Below the pieces are notes generated by a model. That model was not told the DNA's origin. It searched no databases and worked only from the letters and a program-made list of their open reading frames with translations. Shown here in pieces: positions 44,028 through 51,751 of a DNA stretch of 64,000 nt. How positions within the stretch are numbered: the stretch's first letter is position 1; every line of letters starts with the position of its first letter. A program made the position numbers and the translations under genes. Where the stretch lies: NCBI GenBank assembly GCA_051209155.1, contig JBPJGB010000001.1; one strand, 5' to 3'. The stretch comes from Actomonas sp051209155 (lineage in GTDB: Bacteria > Verrucomicrobiota > Verrucomicrobiia > Opitutales > Opitutaceae).

Positions 44028-45755
44028 TCAGGGCAGAGCGGCCAGAAATTCACGGGCGCGTTGCGCGATGGCTGCATCGTGGTTCGTCACCGCCAGGTCG
44101 ATCGCGCGTTGGAGGAGGGCACGGGCATCAGATGTGCGACCGACGGCGGCGTAGACGCGACCGAGATGGAATGCGCTCTGCGGTGCTTGTGGCTGGAGGC
44201 GGTGGAACGCTTCCAGAGGGAGGACGGCTTCGTCGGCGCGGCCCTCCAGCAGCAGCAACACCCCGAGACGGGCTTGAAGTTGCGCATTGTCCGGGGTGAT
44301 GGCAGCGCCGCGCTGGTAGGCGGTGACCGCGTCGTCGGGCTTGCCCTCGCGTTCGGCTTCGGCTCCGGCGCGCAGCAGCACGCCGCTCATACGGGCACGG
44401 GCTTCGGGCAGATCCGGCTGCGCGTCGAACAAGGGTTGCAGGTAGCGGGCGGCGCTCTGCCAGCGGCCGGAATCAATCTCGATTTGCCCGAGCAGGGCGA
44501 GGGAGGCTGGGAATTGGGGATTGGCCTCCAGAGCGCGATGCAAGGTGGCGACGGCGGCGTCGAGTTCGTGTTGATCGAGCAAGGTGAGGGCGAGGTCGTG
44601 GTGGGCGACGGCCCGGTGCGGCTGGAGTTGGATCGCGGCGCGATATGCCGCCGCGGCTGCCTCGGTTTGTCCGGCCGCGCGGTGAGCGTTGCCCAGCGCG
44701 TGCTGGAGCTCAAAGACGGCGCCGGCGCGAGCGATGCCGCGGTGGCAGGCGGCGATGGCGGCACCGGGATCTCCGCGCAGCAGGTAGGCACGGCTGAGTT
44801 TTTCGAAATACGCGGCAGGTGGGCTCGCCGCGGGGGCGGCTGCCAGGCCGGCTTCGTAAATGGCCACGGCGCGGGCGCCGGCGTTGGCGTCGAGGTGCAG
44901 GTTGCCGAGCAGTTCGTAGGCGGTGAGGCGATCGGGGCGAAGACGCCGGGCGCGTTCGAACAGCGCCTGGCCGCGGTCGCCGTGATCCGTGAGGGCGTCC
45001 ATCATGCCCCGCACGCAGAGTTTGTCGTAGTCGTAACAGACTGCGATGAGCGCCTCCCGCCAGGGATCGGGTGCGTCGCGAAAGCGGGTGGCCTGTGCCC
45101 CCAGAAAGCGTTCGTGGGTGGCGGCGGCTTCATTGCCGGCGGCGGCGAGCAATTCGGCGCGCAGATTTCGCGCGGGCGCGAACCCGGGGGTGTCGGCGAC
45201 GAGGGCATCGATCCGCTCGCGGGCTTCGTCGGCGTGGCCGAGGTGTCGGGCGCAGCGGGCGAGCCCGAGCCGCGCGTAGGGGTCGCCGGGCAGGAGGTCG
45301 AGGCGGCGTTGGTAAGCGATCGCCGCGCCGGCAAGGTCGCCGGCTTTGAAGCGCAGTTCGGCGAGCTGCAACCAGGCGGGCGCATAGTCCGGGGCGAGTT
45401 CGGTGGTGCGGTTGAGCAACTGGGCGCGTCCGACTTCGTCACCCGCGATCTGATACAAATCGGCCAGCAGATAGGGCCACTCCGCCTGGCTCGGGTCGAT
45501 GACCATCAGGTGACGCCAGACCGCCTGAGCGGTGGGGAGCAGATCGTTGGCGTGCGCGAGGCGGCCGAGGGTGGCGACGGCGTCTATCGACGGATTTGCG
45601 CTCGCCGCGGCGGAGGCGTCGGCGAATCGCGTTTGGAGTTCGGTGGGGGCGCCGGTGAGATCGGGTGGTGGCGGCAACTCCAGCACCGCGCGGCGACAGG
45701 CGGTGAACCCCAGCACGGCGATCGGCAGCAGACAGCGGATCAGTTGCGGCGCCAC
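44028..45755 (-). CDS. TPR-repeat lipoprotein
   Basis: The 575-residue protein starts with a lipoprotein leader (LLPIAVLGFTAC, Cys at about 20) and then consists of some ten or more tetratricopeptide repeats. Examples are AYQRRLDLLPGDPYARLGLA, AVAHHDLALTLLDQHELDA and AQLQARLGVLLLLEGRADEA. It is likely an envelope-anchored scaffold for protein contacts. The start is GTG at 45755, 16 bases inside the end of the FG-GAP gene, so translation is probably coupled. The partner is presumably the FG-GAP protein encoded upstream. No enzymatic domain is seen. Confidence 0.85.
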   Translation of the reverse strand: MAPQLIRCLLPIAVLGFTACRRAVLELPPPPDLTGAPTELQTRFADASAAASANPSIDAVATLGRLAHANDLLPTAQAVWRHLMVIDPSQAEWPYLLADLYQIAGDEVGRAQLLNRTTELAPDYAPAWLQLAELRFKAGDLAGAAIAYQRRLDLLPGDPYARLGLARCARHLGHADEARERIDALVADTPGFAPARNLRAELLAAAGNEAAATHERFLGAQATRFRDAPDPWREALIAVCYDYDKLCVRGMMDALTDHGDRGQALFERARRLRPDRLTAYELLGNLHLDANAGARAVAIYEAGLAAAPAASPPAAYFEKLSRAYLLRGDPGAAIAACHRGIARAGAVFELQHALGNAHRAAGQTEAAAAAYRAAIQLQPHRAVAHHDLALTLLDQHELDAAVATLHRALEANPQFPASLALLGQIEIDSGRWQSAARYLQPLFDAQPDLPEARARMSGVLLRAGAEAEREGKPDDAVTAYQRGAAITPDNAQLQARLGVLLLLEGRADEAVLPLEAFHRLQPQAPQSAFHLGRVYAAVGRTSDARALLQRAIDLAVTNHDAAIAQRAREFLAALP

Positions 45756-47056
45756 AGGGTGATGTTGTTGGGGTTGTGGACCGGCGGAAAGGCGTGCATG
45801 CCGCCGGTGACGAGTTCGGGCACGCCGTCGCCGTCGAGATCGCCGATATCAAGGGCGACGAGGTGGGTGGGGTGGTGAGCGAGGGTCACGGGGGTGAAGC
45901 GTTGGCGGCCGTCGTTGATCCAGGCCCGGAGGGAAACGGCGGCGGGGTCCGCCCAGTCGGCGAAGCAGCTCACGGCGACCACGTCCATGTCGCCGTCGCC
46001 ATCGAGGTCGGCGGCGCGGGGGCTGTAGGCGCCGACCATGTCACCAATCCGTCGATACGCAAAGCGACCGTCGCCCTGGTTCTCCAGCCACTGCACTCCG
46101 TGCCAGGGCCGCCCGCCGGGAATGGGGTAGTCGAAGCCGTCGCCGTTGCTGTAGAGCAGGTCGGGGCGGCCGTCGCGGTTGAGGTCGGCGATGGCGAGGC
46201 CGCTGCTGCCGTAGTCCTCGTTGGTCGAGCCCCAGAGATTGGATTCCTGAAAGTTGCCCGAGCCGAGGTTGGTGAACAGGTGCACTTCCTCCCATTCCTG
46301 GGAAATGACGGCGGCGATGTCGGGGCGGCGGTCGCCATTGAAGTCGGCCACGGGCGTGTGCACGGTGCCGGACAGTTGGTTGAGGGTGGTGCTGGCGAAG
46401 TTCCAGTCGCCGCGGTTGCGCATGAGACGGATCTCGCCCTGGGCGTAGCCGAACTGGCCGACGACGAGGTCGAGGCGGCCATCGGCGTGGTTCGAAAAAT
46501 TGGCGGCGCGCACATCGGAGACACGGGCGGTGTCGGCGAGGAGGACGCGGTTGGTGAAGGTTTGGTTGTCGAGGTTCTCCAGCACGACGACGGAGCCCAG
46601 GCGGTCGTTGGTGGGGAAGACCTGGCCCATGCTGGCGACCAGCACGTCCAGCCGGCCATTGCCGTAGAGATCGGCGGTGGCGACGTGGACCGGGCCGAGG
46701 ACCGGGTCACCGATCGGGGTGTCGGTGAAGGTCCCGCGGGGGGCTTGGCGAATCCAGTGCACCTGATGCGTGTCGGCCTCGGTGTAGAGCACGTCGGGCA
46801 AGCCGTCCTGATCGAGGTCGACGATCTGCAGGTGGGTGACGAAGGGCGGGTCGAAGGCCGCGGCGGGCAGACCGATTGGCGTGGGCGTGTAGTGGAACGG
46901 CCATGACGCTCCCGGGGACGCGGGGCCGGTCGCGGGGGTGAAGCGAAGCGGCGGCGGCGCGGCGGGCGCGGGCGACGGCCGGGAGGTCCACCATAGCCCG
47001 GCGGCGGTGGCGCAGGTTAGCAGGGCACCGATTAGGAAAACACGGGCACGGGGCAT
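45740..47056 (-). CDS. FG-GAP/VCBS-repeat protein with N-terminal membrane anchor
   Basis: This 438-residue protein has an N-terminal hydrophobic segment (VFLIGALLTCATAAGLWW), a proline-rich linker and then a seven-bladed propeller of FG-GAP/VCBS repeats. Calcium-binding loops include DLDQDGLPDVLY, DFNGDRRPDIAAV, DLNRDGRPDLLYSNGDG, DLDGDGDMDVVAV and DLDGDGVPELVTGG. Such propellers are surface or periplasmic and bind proteins or glycans. It lies 13 bp after the RAVGPTL-module gene and overlaps the TPR lipoprotein gene, so the three form one unit. Confidence 0.86.
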   Translation of the reverse strand: MPRARVFLIGALLTCATAAGLWWTSRPSPAPAAPPPLRFTPATGPASPGASWPFHYTPTPIGLPAAAFDPPFVTHLQIVDLDQDGLPDVLYTEADTHQVHWIRQAPRGTFTDTPIGDPVLGPVHVATADLYGNGRLDVLVASMGQVFPTNDRLGSVVVLENLDNQTFTNRVLLADTARVSDVRAANFSNHADGRLDLVVGQFGYAQGEIRLMRNRGDWNFASTTLNQLSGTVHTPVADFNGDRRPDIAAVISQEWEEVHLFTNLGSGNFQESNLWGSTNEDYGSSGLAIADLNRDGRPDLLYSNGDGFDYPIPGGRPWHGVQWLENQGDGRFAYRRIGDMVGAYSPRAADLDGDGDMDVVAVSCFADWADPAAVSLRAWINDGRQRFTPVTLAHHPTHLVALDIGDLDGDGVPELVTGGMHAFPPVHNPNNITLWRRN

Positions 47057-47069
47057 GGCGGGTGCCGGT

Positions 47070-47885
47070 TCAGGGCACGGCGTAGACTTCGATCAACACA
47101 TTGCCGGTGGTGCCGGCGATGCCGCTGGCTTGCGCGCTGTAGGTGCCGGGCATGAGGGTCACAAGCATGGCGGCGTCCCGGCTCCCGGAGACCAGTGGGA
47201 AGGCGCCCACGGCAGTGGTGGCGGCGGCGAGGCCATCCGGGTCGGGCGCGTCGGCCCAGTTGTCATTGCTGAAGATGGGGGTGAGTCCCTCGAAGAGCGT
47301 GAGCTTGGGGTTGGCCATGGTGTTGCGCACGCCGTAGAAGGACAGGCGCGGCCCCACCGCACGGATGAGCAGGGTCATGGCGCCGTCGCCAGTGATGGTG
47401 AAGCCGGTCACGAGCACGTTCTCGCCGGTGCCGGCATCGTTGCGACAGGAGAGGTTAATGAGCCGGGACTGGGTGGAGGCGGTGTTGTAGAGTTCCAGCA
47501 GCACCAGCCCCTCATCGCCGTCCTCGTCGCTTTCGGTGTAGGTGCTGTAGAGTCCGGGTTCGTAGCCTTCGAGCGTCACGGCGTCGAGGCTGCCGGCGGG
47601 CAAGGGGAAGCCGCCGAGGGTTTGCGTGGTGGTCGCGATGGCCGCGGCGTTGGCCGCGTCGCCCCAGTCCTCATTGCCGGCGATGGCCGAACCATTGGAG
47701 AAGACGGTGAGACGCGGGTTCGCGAGGGCGTTGCTGATGTCGTATTGGGTGAGGGTGGGACCGATCGCGCGGATCAGCACGTGCTGGCCGTCGGGAGTGG
47801 TTTCGGCGGCTCCAACCTTGAGGAGCAAGGTGAGCATCGCGAACAGAGTGACCAGGAAAGGGGAACGAAAGCGTGGGGGCATCAT
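47070..47885 (-). CDS. Stand-alone double RAVGPTL-module protein
   Basis: The 271-residue product is a signal peptide (FLVTLFAMLTLLLKVGAAE) plus two copies of the module found at the end of the GH5 enzyme (8319-10583). The first copy starts abruptly at HVLIRAIGPTLTQYD and lacks the usual N-terminal third. The second is complete: LINLSCRNDAGTGENVLVTG, LLIRAVGPRLSFYG, SNDNWADAP and LIEVYAVP. I know no established function; its place at the C-termini of secreted enzymes suggests a sorting, anchoring or adhesion role. ATG at 47885 (or 47882) begins the leader. First gene of a three-gene unit. Confidence 0.75.
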   Translation of the reverse strand: MMPPRFRSPFLVTLFAMLTLLLKVGAAETTPDGQHVLIRAIGPTLTQYDISNALANPRLTVFSNGSAIAGNEDWGDAANAAAIATTTQTLGGFPLPAGSLDAVTLEGYEPGLYSTYTESDEDGDEGLVLLELYNTASTQSRLINLSCRNDAGTGENVLVTGFTITGDGAMTLLIRAVGPRLSFYGVRNTMANPKLTLFEGLTPIFSNDNWADAPDPDGLAAATTAVGAFPLVSGSRDAAMLVTLMPGTYSAQASGIAGTTGNVLIEVYAVP

Positions 47886-48146
47886 GGAGCGTCGATGAGG
47901 GTGGGGCGGACTGCGGGGTGGATGGACCATTGCCCGGCATGGGGGTTTGCTCAAGAAGGTCCTGCGTGAATCCGGCTCAAGCTGCCGATCGTTAGCGTTC
48001 GGCTATAACCATAGTCAGATACGAGTTTCGCTGACATCGTGACGAGGTTGCGATCAGCCTGAACGGGTGGTCGTTTGACCGCCTCACCCCACCACCCCCA
48101 CGGTTGGCGAGAATGCCGCAAGGCTGCCAACCCCTTCCTCCGTAAC

Positions 48147-49871
48147 ATGACCCGACGAATCCCGATGCTCGTTATGGTCGCGGCGGCTTTGGCCGTGGCG
48201 ACGCCGACCCGAACTGTGGCCGATTATCCCATCGCCTCGCACCGCCATCTCGCTGACCCCGCGGCGATGGTCTACGATGGTCGCGTCTACATTTATTGCT
48301 CCAACGACGACGACAGCCCACTGGAGGGCGGCTATGACATGAAGTCGCTCGTCTGCGTCTCGAGCTCGGACCTCAAGAACTGGACGGATCATGGCGAGGT
48401 GATCCGCGTGCCGGGCGCGGCGAGCTGGGCAACGCACACCTGGGCCCCGGCCGCGATCGAGCGCAACGGGAAGTTCTACCTCTATTTCGCCAACAACGGG
48501 TCGAACATCGGCGTGGCGGTGAGCGACAGCCCGGCCGGCCCGTTTGTGGACCCGATCGGTCGTCCGCTGGTGACGGCCAACACTCCCGGGGTATTGCCCG
48601 CGCAAAACATCTGGGTGTTCGACCCGGCGGTGTTCATCGACGACGACGGGCAGGCCTACCTCTACTTTGGCGGCAACGGCGAAGACAATGTGCGCATCAT
48701 CCGCCTCAACGAGGACATGATCAGTGTCCAAGGCGAGGCGATCAAAGTCTCCGCTCGCGCCTTTTTTGAGGCGGCTTGGATGCACAAACGTGACGACATC
48801 TACTACCTGAGCTATTCGACCCAGCCGTCGGCGGGCATTCGCATCGACTACCTCACCTCGGACTCGGCGATCGGACCGTTTACCTACGCCGGGGTGGTGG
48901 CCGCCCAACCGCCGTCCAACAACAACAACAACCACGCGGCGGAGTTCGAGCTGCACGGCGCTTGGTATCACGTGTATCACAACCGCTTCGTGGCCAACGA
49001 AGCCGGCATCCCGCCGGTCTACCGCCGCAACATTGCGGTCGAAGAGCTGCATTACGAGAAGGACGGCTCGATCATTCCCGTCGCCTACACCCGCGACGGC
49101 GTGCGACAGGTGGGGAATCTCAATCCGTATCTGCGCGTGGAGGCGGAGACGCTGAACGAGCAGTCCGGCATCGAAACCGAAATCTGCGCCGAGGGCGGCA
49201 TGAACGTCACCGACCTGCAGGCGGGTGATTGGATTCGGGTGCGCGGCGTTGATTTCGGCAGCGCCGGCGCTGGGCAGGTGCAGGCACGCGTGGCCGCGGC
49301 CGGCGCCGGAGGTAGCATCGAGTTCCGCCTCGACGCGGCAGACGGCCCGGTGATCGCGACGGTCGAGGTGGCGTCAACCGGCGGCGATCAGACTTGGTCG
49401 ACAGTCTCCAGCGCCGTCACGGGCGCGACGGGCGTGCACGATCTTTATCTGCGCTTTGAGGGAGCGGGCGAAGCCTTGTTCAATTTCAACTGGTGGCAAT
49501 TCCTCCCCGGTGCGGCGCCGGTGGTGGTGACCGAGCCGCGTCCGCTGAAGGTCGCTTCCGGTCAGCGCGCCGGTCTGTGGGTCGAGACCGAAGTGGGGGC
49601 GCCGGTGGCGTATCAGTGGTTTCGCGACAACACCCCCATCGCGGGCGCGACCGGAGCGACTCTCAATCTGACCGAGGCGGCGCCGGCCGACGCCGGTAGC
49701 TACCACGTCGAGCTGACGAACGCCGCCGGCACGAGCAGCAGCGGCGCCGCCACTTTGACGGTGCAGGCGGACGTGGACGCGGAGTTGGTCAACCTCTCCG
49801 TGCGCGCACCGCTGGCGGCAGGCTCCACCCTGATCACAGGTTTCGCGCTGCAGGCCACCGACTCGAACTGA
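48147..49871 (+). CDS. GH43-CBM6-Ig enzyme with a truncated RAVGPTL module
   Basis: This 574-residue secreted protein has a signal peptide (PMLVMVAAALAVATPTRTVA) and a GH43 propeller (about 30-345). The base is Asp37 in HLADPAAMVYDG, the pKa-setting Asp159 is in VFDPAVFIDDDG and the acid Glu208 is in ARAFFEAAWMHKR. A CBM6-like domain (about 352-480, VEAETLNEQSGIETE to LFNFNWWQFLPG) and an Ig-like domain (about 490-555) follow. The chain then enters an RAVGPTL module (AELVNLSVRAPLAAGSTLIT) but stops after GFALQATDSN, before its core. GH43-CBM6 enzymes usually act as xylosidase or arabinofuranosidase on arabinoxylan. The module is lost, not frameshifted; no core follows in another frame. Confidence 0.87.
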   Translation: MTRRIPMLVMVAAALAVATPTRTVADYPIASHRHLADPAAMVYDGRVYIYCSNDDDSPLEGGYDMKSLVCVSSSDLKNWTDHGEVIRVPGAASWATHTWAPAAIERNGKFYLYFANNGSNIGVAVSDSPAGPFVDPIGRPLVTANTPGVLPAQNIWVFDPAVFIDDDGQAYLYFGGNGEDNVRIIRLNEDMISVQGEAIKVSARAFFEAAWMHKRDDIYYLSYSTQPSAGIRIDYLTSDSAIGPFTYAGVVAAQPPSNNNNNHAAEFELHGAWYHVYHNRFVANEAGIPPVYRRNIAVEELHYEKDGSIIPVAYTRDGVRQVGNLNPYLRVEAETLNEQSGIETEICAEGGMNVTDLQAGDWIRVRGVDFGSAGAGQVQARVAAAGAGGSIEFRLDAADGPVIATVEVASTGGDQTWSTVSSAVTGATGVHDLYLRFEGAGEALFNFNWWQFLPGAAPVVVTEPRPLKVASGQRAGLWVETEVGAPVAYQWFRDNTPIAGATGATLNLTEAAPADAGSYHVELTNAAGTSSSGAATLTVQADVDAELVNLSVRAPLAAGSTLITGFALQATDSN

Positions 49872-49902
49872 CCGTGAGCGGCGATCCCACCCCGTTTTGC
49901 CC

Positions 49903-51096
49903 ATGAAATACCCCTTCAATTTGTCTCGCACGGTCTGTCTGCTGGCGCTCCCCGGTTGGCTCGCGGCCGCCGAACCCGCTGCGGTCAAACACGTGGAATC
50001 GACCGACTTCGCGATTCGCGATCACCAACTCTTTGTCGGGCTCGACCTATTTGTGGCCGACCAAGGTGAATCGCTCCCGGTTGTCACCATTGAGAATGAT
50101 ACCCTGTGGGTTGAAACCGCACCGGGGGTGATCGAACCGCGGTCGATCGAGCAAGGCTTTCGCTGGCGCAAAGAAGCCAAGGTCGCGCCGGTGGCGGTTG
50201 AGCTGAGTGAGCTCAAAAACACGCCGGTGCTCTCGGTGGTCGCCAACCCGGAGTTTGAGCGCGAAAGCCAACAGGCGAGCCTGATGGAGTATCTGACCAC
50301 GCGGCAGGCGATGGCGGACCGGGAGTTGCGTTACCTGGATGCGAAGATCAAAAACGCCGGCGGCGAAGGCGGCGGGCAGGCCACGGCTCAGGAAATGACC
50401 GCCAAGGCATTTGCCGGCATCGCGGATAGCTCGACCCAGTTGCAACGTTACCAAACGCAAGTGCGCCGGGAGCAGGGCGGCTTCGACGGCAACGCGGCCA
50501 ACTTCGACGGGCTGGTGCACACCTTCACGGTCTCGGCGCCGCAGCCGATCGCCGACGCCTACGCCGTAATTTTGGTGCGGATACGCGACAAGGAGGATCA
50601 GTTGCTCGATTACAACTACACCCGGGCGATCGGACCGATCGGACCGGATCCGCGGGAGATCTCGGTTTCCCAATTCGATTTCCCCGCCGGCTTCGAACTG
50701 CTGAACACGGAGATCTACCTTTACAGCCGCGGGCACGAGCTGGCGACCAGCCAGTCGGAGCGCCGGGTGCCGCTCACGGCCGACGAGGCCCGTCAGTTCG
50801 CGGTGGAGCTGCGGCGGGCGGAGACGCGGGAGGATTCAGCGCCGGCCGCAGTGGTGTGGGCGCTGGCGCCGGCCGCGTTGCGCGCCGCGGAAGACCCCGC
50901 GCCCTTTGATCATCCGGTGACCGTGCATGTGGACGCCGACGGCAACTATGCGGGAATCGACCCGGCCGCCAACGCGGTGGTGCCGCCACAGGTGCGCAAC
51001 GTGGTCGAATCGCTCGTTTATCTGCCGCCGGTGGAAGGTGGCGAAGCGGTGGCGGGCCGCCTGGTGGTGAATCCGGCCGACTACTTCGGCCGGTGA
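49903..51096 (+). CDS. Secreted protein of unknown function
   Basis: The 397-residue protein has a signal peptide (YPFNLSRTVCLLALPGWLAA) and no domain I recognise. A helical, Gln/Glu-rich stretch (about 125-190, ERESQQASLMEYLTTRQAMA) looks coiled-coil-like. It is followed by beta-rich segments (GLVHTFTVSAPQPIADAYAV, EIYLYSRGHELATSQSERRV). The ATG at 49903 is preferred over a TTG two codons upstream. It is 31 bp after the GH43 gene and may be co-transcribed with it. It converges on the NarL-type regulator, and a GGCCGG/CCGGCC hairpin overlaps its stop. Confidence 0.72.
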   Translation: MKYPFNLSRTVCLLALPGWLAAAEPAAVKHVESTDFAIRDHQLFVGLDLFVADQGESLPVVTIENDTLWVETAPGVIEPRSIEQGFRWRKEAKVAPVAVELSELKNTPVLSVVANPEFERESQQASLMEYLTTRQAMADRELRYLDAKIKNAGGEGGGQATAQEMTAKAFAGIADSSTQLQRYQTQVRREQGGFDGNAANFDGLVHTFTVSAPQPIADAYAVILVRIRDKEDQLLDYNYTRAIGPIGPDPREISVSQFDFPAGFELLNTEIYLYSRGHELATSQSERRVPLTADEARQFAVELRRAETREDSAPAAVVWALAPAALRAAEDPAPFDHPVTVHVDADGNYAGIDPAANAVVPPQVRNVVESLVYLPPVEGGEAVAGRLVVNPADYFGR

Positions 51097-51121
51097 GGCC
51101 GGCCCGGGCGGCGTGACCGTC

Positions 51122-51751
51122 TCACTCGACGTTGATGATGCCGCGCTTGATCGCGGCGAGGATGGCCTGGGTGCGATCGGAAACCTGCAGCTTGGCGAGG
51201 ATGTTGGTGAGGTGGACCTTGACGGTGCCCTCGACCAGATTGAGTTCGGCGGCGATTTCCTTGTTGGAAAGCCCCTTGGCCACAAATGAGAGCACCTCGA
51301 ACTCCCGTTTGGAAAGTTGAGACACGACCCGCCGACTCATGCGGGCGGCGACCTCGGAGGGAATGTATTGGTCGCCTTCATCCACGCGGCGAATGCCGTC
51401 CAGCAGGCGCTCCAGAGGCATGTCCTTGACCACGAAGCCCAGGGCACCGGCCTGGAAGGCCTGCAACGCCTCGTCGCCGCTGGCGTAGTTGGAGAAGACG
51501 AGGACCTTGGGGGCGCCGAACTCGTCCTTGAGCATCTTGATGGTCTCGAGGCCGCTGTGTTTGGGCATGCGCATGTCGAGCACGACGACGTCGGGTTGGC
51601 AGGCGCGGTAAACCTTGACGGCATCCTCGCCGTTCTCGGCCTCGCCCACGACCTCCATGTCAGGGGCATCATTGGCGGCCATGGCGAGGCCCATGCGCAG
51701 GACGATGTGGTCGTCGACGAGCAGGATTCTAATCTTCCGGTTGTTCATCAT
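51122..51751 (-). CDS. NarL-type response regulator 2
   Basis: The 210-residue protein has a receiver (IRILLVDDHIVLRMGLAMA, phospho-acceptor Asp59 in VVVLDMRMPKHSG, FSNYAS in the switch region, Lys in GFVVKDMPLER). A LuxR-type helix-turn-helix follows (LSKREFEVLSFVAKG, LNLVEGTVKVHLTNILAKL). ATG at 51751 is chosen (a second ATG follows at 51748). It overlaps the end of the sensor gene by 23 bp, so translation is probably coupled. An open upstream stretch is only a readthrough of the sensor's other frame. Last gene of the operon that begins at 60762. Confidence 0.92.
   Translation of the reverse strand: MMNNRKIRILLVDDHIVLRMGLAMAANDAPDMEVVGEAENGEDAVKVYRACQPDVVVLDMRMPKHSGLETIKMLKDEFGAPKVLVFSNYASGDEALQAFQAGALGFVVKDMPLERLLDGIRRVDEGDQYIPSEVAARMSRRVVSQLSKREFEVLSFVAKGLSNKEIAAELNLVEGTVKVHLTNILAKLQVSDRTQAILAAIKRGIINVE

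Noticed and set aside
47987..47995. GATCGTTAG upstream of the GH43 gene, matching nine bases of the GH51 tandem sites
   Set aside because: No partner copy at 20-bp spacing; a single 9-mer around GATC is too weak to call a shared regulator.
49840..49905. Frameshift as the cause of the truncated module in the GH43 protein
   Set aside because: Other frames after the stop do not continue the module (no RAVGPTL core), so deletion or decay fits better.
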